Shown piece after piece: positions 24,346-33,782 of a DNA stretch of 64,000 nt. Position 1 is the stretch's first letter. The number at the start of each line of letters is the position of its first letter. The translations under genes and the position numbers were made by a program. Source of the stretch: Mycolicibacterium parafortuitum (lineage in GTDB: Bacteria; Actinomycetota; Actinomycetes; Mycobacteriales; Mycobacteriaceae); the NCBI RefSeq assembly GCF_002086815.1, contig NZ_MVID01000019.1, positions 57,964-121,963 on the forward strand, in the 5' to 3' direction. Under the pieces are notes generated by a model, which had not been told where the DNA came from, made no database searches, and worked only from the letters and a program-made list of their open reading frames with translations.

Positions 24346-24836
24346 ATGACCGTTTTGGACAACGAAGAGCTCGCGGCGCACGCCGCCGAGGAGCAGCTTC
24401 GCGCACGCATCCGCAATGCCGCGATCGCGCCACGAAATCCCAGGCGCTGCAATCGCACGACCCCGCGACATGGCAGGCTGCCCTCGCCGGGATCGAGTCC
24501 TTCGCGCCTTTGATGTCCTACCTGATCCGCAGCATGGAAGATGGCCAGGACCTGGGTAACGGTTTACTGGACAGAATGATCGAGAACGTCGTCGCGTACC
24601 TCGACGACGGGGTGCGCGCCGGAACCGTCAAGGCCAGCCGCGACCCCCGGGCCCGCGCGACCTTCCTTGCGCTGAACAATGCCGGTGGATTTCTGTTGTA
24701 CCGCCACCGTCATCCGACACCCGGCGACATGGCCGCTGTGCTACGCGATTACGCCCGCGACATGATCGGCCCGGCCCTTGAGCTCTACACCGACGGGTTG
24801 TCGGCCGATGCGACGATGAGGGACGGGCTGCGCTGA
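24346..24836 (+). pseudogene. TetR-family regulator with deleted DNA-binding domain
   Basis: ATG 24346 begins a normal TetR N-terminus (MTVLDNEELAAHAAEEQL, then RARIRNAAI). At about 24425-24432 the sequence jumps, in another frame, to the part that follows the HTH (ATKSQALQSHDPATWQAALA), and from there the ligand domain runs intact to 24836. About 50 residues, including the helix-turn-helix, are missing. The original frame ends soon after the junction. The gene cannot make a DNA-binding repressor. It follows the Ddn-like/membrane pair. Confidence 0.8.
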
Positions 24837-24866
24837 CGACGGAGCCTCGCGATCCCGTCAGCGCAG
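24828..24866. terminator. bidirectional hairpin over two convergent stop codons
   Basis: CTGCGCTGACG (24828-24838) and CGTCAGCGCAG (24856-24866) form a perfect 11-bp inverted repeat with a 17-base loop. It covers the ends of the TetR remnant and of the sensor kinase gene. There is no T-run, as is usual in mycobacteria. Confidence 0.6.
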
Positions 24867-26582
24867 CGGCGCACACCACCGCAGCCGGGTGCCACCTTGC
24901 GGGCCTGCCTCGACAGTGAAGCTGCCGCCCACCGCGGCGGCGCGCTCACGCAGGTTGGTCAGCCCACTGCCGGTGATATCGGGCGGAAGGCCGCGGCCGT
25001 CGTCGACGACCTCGATGCAGAGTTCGTCGGCGGCGGCGACGCTGACGGCGAGCCGACTGGCCTTGGCATGCCGCACAGCGTTACTGACCCCTTCACGCAC
25101 GACCGCCTCGGCGTGGTCGGCGAGCTGTGCGTCGATGACCGACAGCGGGCCGGAAAACTGCACGCTGGCGTGGAGGTCAGAGTCGGTGAATGCGGCGATA
25201 GCGTCGTCGAGGCGCTGACGTAGCCGGGTGCTGGCGGATCGACCCCCGTGCAGATCAAAGATCGCGGTACGGATCTCCTGGATGACCTGTTGCAGATCGT
25301 CGACGCACTCGCTGAGCCGGCCATGGGCATCTGCGGGGCGTACGCGCGGGATGGTGCCCTGCAAGGTCAAACCGACGGCGAACAGCCGCTGGATGACGTG
25401 ATCATGGAGGTCGCGGGCGATGCGGTCGCGGTCGGTGAGGACGTCGAGTTGACGCACCCGGCGTTGGGCGATGGCCAATTGCCACGCCAACGCTGCTTGG
25501 TCGACGAAGGCCGCCATCATGTCGCGTTCGTCCGCGGTGAATGGACGGTCCTCGGGCTGCCGCACGGCGATGACGATGCCGGCCACGGTGTCCGCGGAAC
25601 TGTCGGCAGCGCGGAACGGCAACACTAATGCCGGCCCGGTGGTGAGCGCATCCCCGAGACTCAGGCTGTCGAAGCATCCCGGGTCCTGGCTGGTGAAGAT
25701 CGCGCCGATAGGGCTGTCGCCGATGAGGATCGTGCGAAGCGCGGTGGCGGGCCCATCGCCCGCGGTGGCGGCTACCACCAGTTCCTCGGGCCGGTCGTCG
25801 GTCGCCTCGAGGTCTGCGCGCACAGCCACCAGCGTGGCCTGGGCACCGCTGAGATGCCGTGATTCGTCCGCCACCAGCGTAAACACCCGCGAGGGGTCGA
25901 CGCCGGACAACATTTCGGTGCCGATATCGCGGGTGGCGGCGATCCAGGACTGCCTGAGTTTGGCTTGTTGGTAGAGGCGGGCGTTCTCGATCGCGATCCC
26001 CGCCGCGGCGGCCAGCGCCTGGACGAGGACCTCGTCGTCTTCGTTGAACGCCTGGCCGTCGGCTTTCTCTGTCAGGTAGAGATTGCCGAACACCTCGTCG
26101 CGGATGCGCACCGGCACCCCGAGAAACGTCCGCATCGGTGGGTGATGGGCGGGGAATCCCACCGAGGCCGGATGGTGGGCGATGGTGTCCAGCCGGATCG
26201 GCTTCGGGTCATCGATCAGAACGCCTAGCACCCCTCGACCTTCAGGCAGGTGACCGATGCGCTCCCGGGTCTCTTCGTCGATGCCGTGGTAGATGAATTC
26301 CACGAGTTCGTGGCCGTGACCGCGCACGCCCAACGCGCCGTAGCGGGCATCGACCAGATCAATCGCGGTACGCACGATGGTGCGCAGCGTTTCGTCGAGC
26401 TCGAGGCCGGAGGTGACCACGAGCATGGCCTCGAGCAATCCGTCGAGGCGGTCGCGGCCCTCGACGATCTGTTCGACGCGATCATGGACCTCGTTGAGCA
26501 ACTCCCGGAGCCGGAGTTGAGACAACGTGTCGCGCAGGGGACGACTGCCATTGTCAGCGTCCGCCGGGCTCTTCTCGGACAC
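24858..26582 (-). CDS. dosS: DosS/DosT-type heme sensor histidine kinase
   Basis: 574 residues, colinear with M. tuberculosis DosS (578). Two GAF domains (about 60-200 and 225-370): the first keeps the proximal heme His at position 147 (FPAHHPPM, equal to DosS His149). The kinase core has phospho-acceptor His393 (DRIARDLHDHVIQRLF) and HATPase motifs NAVRHAKAS and DDGRGLP. It senses O2, NO or CO and phosphorylates DosR. At the position of DosS Glu87 it has Gly85, as in DosT. GTG 26582 gives the family-like N-terminus; GTG 26615 is an alternative. Last gene of a minus-strand dormancy operon. Confidence 0.93.
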   Translation of the reverse strand: MSEKSPADADNGSRPLRDTLSQLRLRELLNEVHDRVEQIVEGRDRLDGLLEAMLVVTSGLELDETLRTIVRTAIDLVDARYGALGVRGHGHELVEFIYHGIDEETRERIGHLPEGRGVLGVLIDDPKPIRLDTIAHHPASVGFPAHHPPMRTFLGVPVRIRDEVFGNLYLTEKADGQAFNEDDEVLVQALAAAAGIAIENARLYQQAKLRQSWIAATRDIGTEMLSGVDPSRVFTLVADESRHLSGAQATLVAVRADLEATDDRPEELVVAATAGDGPATALRTILIGDSPIGAIFTSQDPGCFDSLSLGDALTTGPALVLPFRAADSSADTVAGIVIAVRQPEDRPFTADERDMMAAFVDQAALAWQLAIAQRRVRQLDVLTDRDRIARDLHDHVIQRLFAVGLTLQGTIPRVRPADAHGRLSECVDDLQQVIQEIRTAIFDLHGGRSASTRLRQRLDDAIAAFTDSDLHASVQFSGPLSVIDAQLADHAEAVVREGVSNAVRHAKASRLAVSVAAADELCIEVVDDGRGLPPDITGSGLTNLRERAAAVGGSFTVEAGPQGGTRLRWCAPLR

Positions 26583-26627
26583 ACCGCCATGGTGCCACCG
26601 ATCGGGCCAGGGCACACAAGATCAACG

Positions 26628-27570
26628 CTAATTTGCGCAAGGCGCAGACGGCAGGCCGAACAAACGATCGACCTCGTCGCGGCGAAACGCCGAGGTGCCG
26701 ACAGTGCTCAGCTTGGCTGTCGCTGCGGCGATCCCGTAATGGACCGCATGCGGCAGATCCCATCTGCGGGTAAGTCCTAAGGTAATGCCGGCGACCATCG
26801 CGTCGCCGGCACCGACACCACTGACCGTGGTCACCGGAATCGCCGAAAAGTGTTTGCTCACAGCAGAGGTGACCAGAAGCGCCCCGCCTGCACCCAGGGA
26901 CACCACGATGGTTTCTGCCACGCCACGATCGATCAGGGCGCGCGCGGCTGCGTTGCCCTTCGACTGTGTCGACCTCGTGGCCCACGCACTCGCGCAGTTC
27001 CCGGACGCTGGGTTTGAGCAGAAAAACTCCGGAGCTGATGTGCGTCAATCCGCCTCCGGAGGTGTCGAGGATGAGCCGGGCACCGAGGTCCGCGCACAGG
27101 CCGGCGACGAGTTGGTAGAAGTCCGGTGGCACGCCCGGTGGCAGACTTCCGCTGGCGACCACGAATTGTGCTTCGGCGGCGGCCCGCCGAAGCGCATCGA
27201 GACATTGGGCTTGCTCCCCGGCGGTCAGCGTGGGTCCAGGGAGCACGAATCGGTATTGCCTTCCGGTCGATAGTTCGTTGACGGTGAAACTTTCCCGGGT
27301 GGGGCCCTTGATGGGAATCGCCGTGCCGGAGACGTTTTCGGCGGCGAGCATTTCGGTGATGCGGGTCCCGGTCGCGCCGCCGGCGGTGTACACCGCGGCC
27401 ACCGCCGCGCCCAGCGCGGTGGCAAACCGTGCGACGTTGAGGCCGCCGCCGCCGGCATCGTAACGCTCGGCCTGACAACGGATCTTCTCGGTGGGAACGA
27501 CTTTTTCGGCGGCAGCGGTGACATCGAGAGCCGGATTCACCGTCAGCGTGACGATGTCTGGGCGGCTCAT
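26628..27570 (-). pseudogene. pfkB: PfkB-family 6-phosphofructokinase with frameshift
   Basis: The gene matches Rv2029c-type PfkB (ribokinase fold) in two frames. The first frame runs from ATG 27570 (VTLTVNPALDVTAAAEKVVP, GGGGLNVAR) to about 26960. The second resumes at about 26955 (AETIVVSLGAGGALLV) and contains the anion-hole/catalytic GAGD motif (VSGVGAGDAMVAG). Removing one G from the GGG at 26956-26958 would restore a continuous protein of about 313 residues. Without it the product loses the catalytic Asp. Overlaps the upstream gene by 4 bases (ATGA). True mutation or sequence error cannot be told apart here. Confidence 0.85.
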
Positions 27571-29609
27571 AACCCGGAGGGGTAGGTCTCGGGTGTCTCC
27601 CCGGCAATCCACCCGCTGGTGACCTCCAGGGGTTGCAGCGCGGTGGTTCGGTCGATGTGAATGATCGCGTCGAACTGCTCGCCGGGACGGACATGGTAGT
27701 AGTGGCTCTGCCGCTCGGAGGCGGGCAGGTAGATCACGCCGATCGCACGTCCGAGCCGGATGGTGTCCAGCGGTTGGGCCGCCGCACGGGTCAGCAGTGA
27801 GGAGATCAGAAAGGCCGGCCTGTCGACTTCGTGGAACAGTTCTTCCACACTGCCGTTGAGGGCGGGGCGCACCACCTTGCGTTCTGCGATTGCACCCCAG
27901 TCACTGGCCGCGGTCACTGAGCCGGCGTAAGTCGTGAACCCGATCAGCCGGGCACGCTCGCCGTAGCGTTGGCGTGCCAATTGCCCCACGGTCAGTTGCC
28001 CGTCGCCGCCGACCTCGGTGGCGCGGGCGTCACCGACGTGAGAATTGTGTGCCCACACCACCAAGCGCGCGCGACCATCCGTGCGCCGGTCCAGATGAGC
28101 CAGCAGCGCGTCGAGAGCCTGTGCCATGTGCCGGTCACGCAGGTTCCAAGAGTTGACCCGGGTGCCGAACATGGCGCGGTAATAGGCTTCGGCGTCGCGC
28201 ACGAGCTGGGCGTTCTGCTGTGCGTGGAAGTGTTCATCCTCGGCCGACATGCCGTCGCGCAACACGTGGTCGAACGTGGACTGCTGCATTTCGACGAGTT
28301 GTTCGACCGCCTGCCGTTCACAGGACAGGCCGGCGCCGAAGGCTGCGGCAAACCCGTAGGCCTGCCCGTCGTCGGCGGAGGCGCGGTCGAAGCAGGCATA
28401 CCTTTCGCGTGCCCGCTGCCCGGCAGCGGGATCAACGCTGTCCAGGTAGTCGACCACCTCGCGCATCGAACGGTGCATGCTGTACAGGTCAAGGCCGTAG
28501 AAGCCCGCTTCGCGGGCGCCGAGGCCGCGCTGGCGCCCATTGTGGCGGTGCAGCCAATCCACGAAATCGCGCACCACGGTGTTGCGCCACATCCACGCGG
28601 GGAAGCGTTCGAACCCGCTGAGCGCGGCGTCAGCCGAGATGTCGCTGCCTTGCCCTCGCACGTACCTGTTCACCCGGTAGGCATCAGGCCAGTCCGCTTC
28701 GGCGGCAACGCCGCAGAACCCCTTTTCCTCGATCAGCCACTTGGTGATCTCGGCACGGGCGGCGTAGAACTCCTCTGTGCCGTGTGAACTTTCGCCGATG
28801 AGCACCACACGGGCGTCGCCGATCAGTTCCTCAAGTGCCTCACGCGGCGGCACACCGGACGGCGCGTCGATCGCGGCGCGGTCGATGACCTCGGCGGGCG
28901 TCTCGGCCAGACGGCGGGCGGCGGTGGCCAGCCCGGTGGTCGGTGTGGCGAGTAGCCGGCGCACCTCGTCGTCACTGACTTGCGTGAAATCCCAGAAGGA
29001 TTCGCCTACGGCGAGAAACGGTGTGGGCATCGACGCGCACACCACGTCATCGACGATCCGAGCGAACTCTCGACAGGTGGACTCCGGTGCCGCCGGCACG
29101 GCGATGACGATTTCACGAGGACTCATCTCTAGTATCGCCTGGACGGCGGCCATCATGGTTGACCCGGTGGCCAGTCCGTCATCGACGAGGATCACCGTCC
29201 TGCCGGCCAGGTCCAGCGGCGGTCGTCCGCTGCGGTAGGCGGCTTCCCGTCGCAGCAGTTCTCGGCCTTCACGTTCGGCGACGTCACGCACTTGCTGGGG
29301 CGAAACCCGCAGTGCCCGTACCACGTCGTCGTTGAGGACCACCCGACCGCCGCTGGCCAGGGCGCCCATTGCGAATTCGTCATTTCCCGGAGCGCCGAGT
29401 TTGCGCACGATGAAGGCGTCCAGCGGCGCCGCCAGTGCTGCGGCGATCTCCCAGGCGACCGGGATGCCGCCGCGGGCGAGGCCGAGCACGATCACGCGGT
29501 CGCGGCCACGGTAGGCGCCAAGTAGGTCGGCGAGCACCCGGCCGGCTTCCCTGCGGTCGCGAAAGACCCGCCGCGGACGTTCTCGGTTGGCGCGTTGTGT
29601 GGTGGTCAT
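27567..29609 (-). CDS. phosphoribosyltransferase/erythromycin-esterase-like fusion (Rv2030c-like)
   Basis: 680 residues, like Rv2030c (681). Residues 1-215 are a type I phosphoribosyltransferase domain with the PRPP loop VILVDDGLATGSTM. The rest is an erythromycin-esterase-like domain with VVLIGESSHGTEEFYAARAE (the GEssHGtxE signature), the conserved YGLDLYSMHRSM, and AHNSHVGDA. Members of this esterase group hydrolyse or transfer on unknown substrates. Part of the DosR regulon in M. tuberculosis. ATG 29609 has AGGAAGG upstream. Followed by pfkB and dosS in one operon. Confidence 0.9.
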   Translation of the reverse strand: MTTTQRANRERPRRVFRDRREAGRVLADLLGAYRGRDRVIVLGLARGGIPVAWEIAAALAAPLDAFIVRKLGAPGNDEFAMGALASGGRVVLNDDVVRALRVSPQQVRDVAEREGRELLRREAAYRSGRPPLDLAGRTVILVDDGLATGSTMMAAVQAILEMSPREIVIAVPAAPESTCREFARIVDDVVCASMPTPFLAVGESFWDFTQVSDDEVRRLLATPTTGLATAARRLAETPAEVIDRAAIDAPSGVPPREALEELIGDARVVLIGESSHGTEEFYAARAEITKWLIEEKGFCGVAAEADWPDAYRVNRYVRGQGSDISADAALSGFERFPAWMWRNTVVRDFVDWLHRHNGRQRGLGAREAGFYGLDLYSMHRSMREVVDYLDSVDPAAGQRARERYACFDRASADDGQAYGFAAAFGAGLSCERQAVEQLVEMQQSTFDHVLRDGMSAEDEHFHAQQNAQLVRDAEAYYRAMFGTRVNSWNLRDRHMAQALDALLAHLDRRTDGRARLVVWAHNSHVGDARATEVGGDGQLTVGQLARQRYGERARLIGFTTYAGSVTAASDWGAIAERKVVRPALNGSVEELFHEVDRPAFLISSLLTRAAAQPLDTIRLGRAIGVIYLPASERQSHYYHVRPGEQFDAIIHIDRTTALQPLEVTSGWIAGETPETYPSGL

Positions 29610-29623
29610 GGCGGCCCGCCTTC

Positions 29624-29788
29624 CTACGGGATCATCCCGAAAAGGATCTTCAGCAGCGGATGCTGCGGTGGCTCCGGCCGCGAACTGGAATCGTCGGCCG
29701 GTGACGTTGCGCGGGTGGATACGGATGAGGTGCCGTTTTCCCCGCACTCGGTCACCGAGAGAACGGAAGGTACGGCTACGTCAGCCAT
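29624..29788 (-). CDS. small protein, probably leaderless and DosR-controlled
   Basis: 54 residues, MADVAVPSVLSVTEC at the start and a hydrophobic end LLKILFGMIP. No family recognised. Evidence that it is real: a -10 element TACGGT ends 6 bases before ATG 29788, the exact layout of leaderless mycobacterial genes. A DosR-like box is centred 43 bases before the expected transcription start. It occupies the place held by hspX in the M. tuberculosis Rv2031c-Rv2028c operon, 14 bases before the Rv2030c-like gene. Composition is Ser/Pro-rich in the middle. Confidence 0.5.
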   Translation of the reverse strand: MADVAVPSVLSVTECGENGTSSVSTRATSPADDSSSRPEPPQHPLLKILFGMIP

Positions 29789-29794
29789 GTCACG

Positions 29795-29838
29795 ACCGTA
29801 GGTGGGGCCACCCTCGCATGTCTGTGGCATAAAGTCAC
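29795..29838 (-). promoter_or_regulatory. DosR box and -10 element of the Rv2030c-pfkB-dosS operon
   Basis: DosR-like core at 29825-29838 (on the plus strand TGGCATAAAGTCAC, 9-10 of 14 to consensus) and the -10 TACGGT (29800-29795, minus). The predicted transcript starts at ATG 29788. Confidence 0.6.
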
Positions 29839-29920
29839 TTGTTTGTGCGCCGAAGGGCAACGCTGACAACGCACGGCGGTTTTTTGCCCCGCAACCCGGT
29901 TCGGGCACGTGTCGGAGTCG

Positions 29921-32900
29921 CTATTGGGTGAAGCGGACGGTAGCACCGGCCACCAACGTTTGGCAGTGGCCACGGCATTCCACGACGATTGGCCCCGCCT
30001 CACCAGGTTCGGCGCTGAGGGTGAATCCACGGCCGGCGACGCTGAGGCGGAGCCGATGTCCGCGGTAGCGGAACGGGAAGGCCAACCCGCCCAACGCTTG
30101 CGGCCATAGTGGACCTACGACGATGCGGTCGCCGCGCAGCTCCAACCCGGTGAAACAGCGTTGCAAAAGATCGATGCTGCCGGCCATGGCGGCCAGATGG
30201 ATGCCTTCGGCGGTGGTACCCCGCTGGATGTCGACGACGTCGGAGTCCAGCGCCTGCTGGAAATACCGCATGGCTTCGGCGCGGTTGCCGCGCGCTGTCA
30301 CCCAGGCGTGCACCACCGCGCTCAGCGTCGATCCGTGCGACGTCCTCGCCCGGTAGTAGTTGATGGTGGCGGGGATCTGCTCCGGCGAGAAGGCGTAGCC
30401 GAGGCGGTCGAACAACTCGTAGAGTTCGTCGGCCGACAGCAGATAGAACAGCATCAGAGTGTCGGCCTGTTTGGCGGCCTTGTAGTTGTTCACGCTGTCG
30501 TTTTCGGCTTCGAGGATGCGGTCGAGCCGTTGGAGGTTGCCGTAGCGGTGACGGTAGCCGTCCCAGTCGAGCTCGCGCAGATTCTCATAGCCTTCGAATT
30601 GACTGATCACTCCGTCGTGGAACGGCACGAACATTCTGCGGCTGACGTCTTCCCAGCGCACGAGTTCGTCATCGTCGATGCCCAGTTTCTCCAGCAACGC
30701 CAGCCGGTAGGACAGCGGTAGCCGGTCCAGGCCCTCCAGGGCGCGAAGGATCACCCAGACGGCCATCAGGTTGGTATAGGCGTTGTTGCTGATTCCGTCG
30801 TAGTGGCGGCCCGGGTAGCCGGAGTGGAACTCGTCAGGACCGATGACCCCGGTGATCACATACCTGCCGCGGTCGGGATCGAGTCTGGCCAGGCTGGCCC
30901 AGAACCGGGCGATTTCGCACAGCATCTCCGCGCCGTAGTCGACCGCGAATCCGGAATCGCCGGTCGCTTGGTAGTACTGCCAGATGTTGTAGGCCACCGC
31001 GATGCCGACGTGGTGCGCGCGAGCGCTCGGGTCCGGGTTCCAGTGCCCGGACTGCGGATTGAGGTGCAGTTGCTGGCTCTCTTCGCTGCCGCTGCTGCCG
31101 GATTGCCAGGGAAACATGGCGCCGCGGTAGCCGCGTTCACGAGCGGCGATACGCGCTGCGGGAAGCCGCCGGTACCGGTACATCAACAGTGAGCGGGTCA
31201 CCTCGGGCATGCGCAGATTGGTGACCGGGAAGACGAACAACTCATCCCAGAAGACGTGTCCCCGGTAGGCCTCACCATGCAGTCCGCGTGCCGGGACACC
31301 GGCATCGAGGTCGGCCGTGTGGCGCGAGAGCGTCTGGAGCAGATGGACTTGGTGTAACCGGACGATCCGCGAGACCTCGGGGTCGTGGCCCACCGTGATG
31401 GCGAAGCGGTCCCACAGGTGCGCCCATGCCAGCTGGTGGCCGCGCTGGAGCTCCGCGAAATCTGGCGTGCGGTCGAGTTCGCCGGTCGCGGCGTCGACCG
31501 GTTCGCCGATCCCGTGGTCACGGCTGGTGTAGGTGTAGGCGATTTTGTCGAGTGTGACGTCTTCGCCCGCGTCGATGCTGACGGCGAAATCGTGACCGAT
31601 GGTCAGGTCTCCCACGACCGGGCCGTGTCGAAGGTGGTGGTTGCCCCCGTCGGAGGCGTCGTAGCGGAGGGTGTTCTTCACCGCGAGTGCTACTCGGATC
31701 TTCGACTGGGTTGTCTCCACGGCCAGCACAAGGCCGTCCTCGCCCAGTGTCCGCATGTCGGTGACGCGCAGGTGCCGGCTGGACAACTCCCGGTAGCGTT
31801 CGACACCGGAATTGGTGACAGCGCCGTCGATGCTCGATCGCAACTCCAGCAACCCCGACCAGTCCAGGGCGCGCACCACGGTGCGCATCGCGCTCACATG
31901 CGGCCGCTCCATGCTCGTGAACCGTTGCTGTATCACCTCGGTGGTGTGCCCGTGCTGGTCGCGAACGGTGAGCACGCGGGTCTGCAGCGCGCGACGCAGA
32001 TCGAAGGTCACCTGATAGGACTTCGGCGGGCAGCGATCGGGGTCGAACCAGTCCCCTCCGTTGATCCGGAATGTCACCGGCAGCCAGTTGGGCAGATTCA
32101 CCAAGCTTTCGTTGGTGACCGATGTCGCTTGCACGGTGTCGGTCAGCCGGTTGTAGATACCGGCGACGTAGTGGCCGGGATAATGGAACTCCCCTGCGCC
32201 ACTTTCGGGCGCGGCGCCCCGCACCCCGCAGTAGCCGTTTCCGTTCGTGCACAGCGTTTCTCGGAGCCTCTCCTGATGGGGATCATAGCCGGTGAACGTC
32301 AGCATCCAGGCGTCGTCGGGACCGTCGGCGTCGGCGCTGAGTTGGTCGTTGAGCCGGTCCAGGAATGCGCACACCGCCTCCGGGTCGGCCAGCGCAAAGC
32401 GCGCCGAGGATCGGCGGATATCAGAGACGTTGTGGCGCACGGCGATTCCCACGCCGGTGTGGCGCAGCACATCGAAGGCGTCCTCATCGGTGCTGTCGTC
32501 GCCGATGTAGATCGGTAATACCAGGTCGGTCCCGTCGATTTGGTTGAGAATCCAGTTCACCGCCTGCCCTTTGTCCCAGGCGACGTCGGGACCGATCTCG
32601 ACCACCTTGCGTCCCACGGTTACGCGGAGACGGTGACCTCGGGCGACGTTGCGCACCACGGCGATCACCCGGTCGACTGCCTCGGGCGCGACGTTGCGGT
32701 AATGCACCGCGATCGCGAACTGTTTGTCTTCGATATAGACCCCTGACACCGGCCCGAGCTGGGCGGTCAGCTCGGTCATCGCGGGCCGCAACGGGGCGGC
32801 GGCACCGCCGATCATCGGGTTCTGGAGTGTCACGCCCTCTGGGGACACCAGCTCGACGCCATGGGTGCCGCCGTACCACAGACCGTCGACTCCGACGCGG

Positions 32901-33574
32901 GCGCGGATGTCGTCGAGGCTGCGTCCGCTCAGGACGGCGACCGGGCAGTGCGTGACAAGAGATCGGACGATGTCGGCGGCCTGTGGCAACAGTTCCGCCG
33001 CGGTCGGATCATCCACGATGGTCGATAGGGTGCCGTCGAAGTCAAGCAGGACCACCGGCCGTCTGGTCGCGGCCAGGGAGGCGAACTCGTCGTACGCCGA
33101 CAGGGCGTCGGGCATGTCGCTGACCCGGGCGAATCCGCTCCGCACATTGACCGTGACGATGTCAGGTACCACCGCGTCGGCCCCGGCCTCGAGGAGGTCC
33201 TCACCCTTACCTTCGTGCGCGACGCCGAGCACGAGTCCGAAACCGGCCGCATGCGCGGCCGCGACCCCGGACACGGTGTGATCGACGATGACACAACGAT
33301 TCGGCGAAAGACCGAGCCGTTCGGCGGCCGTGGTAGCCGTACCGTCCACCACGGCGGTGAACACGCCGGTGAGTCCGGTCGAGGACAGTTTCGGCGTGGA
33401 GCCGCCGGCTGCGCAGTACACCGCCGCGGCAACCCCTGCCGCGGACAGCTCACGAACGAACTCACGGGTGCGGTGGTAGGGCCTGCGCTGCAGGCGTGCC
33501 CCGGCGATCACAGAGTCGAGTTCGATCAACACGGCGTCCCGGTCGCGGGGATCGACAAAGATCGGCTCCGTCAT
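29921..33574 (-). CDS. trehalose-6-phosphate phosphatase / GH65 fusion (Rv2006-like)
   Basis: 1217 residues, three modules as in Rv2006. Residues 1-165: a beta-phosphoglucomutase-like HAD domain (CVIVDHTVSGVAAAHAAGFG) whose first Asp motif is not canonical. Residues 170-420: trehalose-phosphatase with VVLLDFDGTLSTIVDDP, AVLSGRSLDDI and IYIGDDSTDEDAF. Residues 430-1217: glycoside hydrolase family 65 (maltose/trehalose phosphorylase type) with the catalytic Glu in VIGPDEFHSGY and the phosphate-side ARTSHGSTLS. It may make and break trehalose in dormancy. ATG 33574 has GAGGAG 9 bases upstream. DosR-like boxes precede it. Confidence 0.9.
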   Translation of the reverse strand: MTEPIFVDPRDRDAVLIELDSVIAGARLQRRPYHRTREFVRELSAAGVAAAVYCAAGGSTPKLSSTGLTGVFTAVVDGTATTAAERLGLSPNRCVIVDHTVSGVAAAHAAGFGLVLGVAHEGKGEDLLEAGADAVVPDIVTVNVRSGFARVSDMPDALSAYDEFASLAATRRPVVLLDFDGTLSTIVDDPTAAELLPQAADIVRSLVTHCPVAVLSGRSLDDIRARVGVDGLWYGGTHGVELVSPEGVTLQNPMIGGAAAPLRPAMTELTAQLGPVSGVYIEDKQFAIAVHYRNVAPEAVDRVIAVVRNVARGHRLRVTVGRKVVEIGPDVAWDKGQAVNWILNQIDGTDLVLPIYIGDDSTDEDAFDVLRHTGVGIAVRHNVSDIRRSSARFALADPEAVCAFLDRLNDQLSADADGPDDAWMLTFTGYDPHQERLRETLCTNGNGYCGVRGAAPESGAGEFHYPGHYVAGIYNRLTDTVQATSVTNESLVNLPNWLPVTFRINGGDWFDPDRCPPKSYQVTFDLRRALQTRVLTVRDQHGHTTEVIQQRFTSMERPHVSAMRTVVRALDWSGLLELRSSIDGAVTNSGVERYRELSSRHLRVTDMRTLGEDGLVLAVETTQSKIRVALAVKNTLRYDASDGGNHHLRHGPVVGDLTIGHDFAVSIDAGEDVTLDKIAYTYTSRDHGIGEPVDAATGELDRTPDFAELQRGHQLAWAHLWDRFAITVGHDPEVSRIVRLHQVHLLQTLSRHTADLDAGVPARGLHGEAYRGHVFWDELFVFPVTNLRMPEVTRSLLMYRYRRLPAARIAARERGYRGAMFPWQSGSSGSEESQQLHLNPQSGHWNPDPSARAHHVGIAVAYNIWQYYQATGDSGFAVDYGAEMLCEIARFWASLARLDPDRGRYVITGVIGPDEFHSGYPGRHYDGISNNAYTNLMAVWVILRALEGLDRLPLSYRLALLEKLGIDDDELVRWEDVSRRMFVPFHDGVISQFEGYENLRELDWDGYRHRYGNLQRLDRILEAENDSVNNYKAAKQADTLMLFYLLSADELYELFDRLGYAFSPEQIPATINYYRARTSHGSTLSAVVHAWVTARGNRAEAMRYFQQALDSDVVDIQRGTTAEGIHLAAMAGSIDLLQRCFTGLELRGDRIVVGPLWPQALGGLAFPFRYRGHRLRLSVAGRGFTLSAEPGEAGPIVVECRGHCQTLVAGATVRFTQ

Positions 33575-33636
33575 CACCCGAGCTCCTCACTGCGGTTCCC
33601 GGGATCCATGTTCGACTTCGACCACGCGCGCGACCA

Positions 33637-33650
33637 GAGGCATAAGTCCC
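33637..33650. promoter_or_regulatory. DosR box before Rv2006-like gene
   Basis: GAGGCATAAGTCCC, 11 of 14 to GGGACTWWAGTCCC, 63 bases before ATG 33574 (minus). Confidence 0.6.
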
Positions 33651-33711
33651 TCGGCCTCGCTCAAGGACATCGACCCGAGAATCAGGGATTCTCGGCGGTA
33701 AGCCCGCGTTG

Positions 33712-33725
33712 GGGACCATTGGCCC
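33712..33725. promoter_or_regulatory. DosR box before acg-like gene
   Basis: GGGACCATTGGCCC, 11 of 14 to consensus and nearly palindromic, 58 bases before ATG 33783 (plus). Confidence 0.65.
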
Positions 33726-33782
33726 TGGTTCGAGTGCGCGGCATCGGTGCAGGGTGGGAGGAACGCAGACGGAGGTCCAGCG

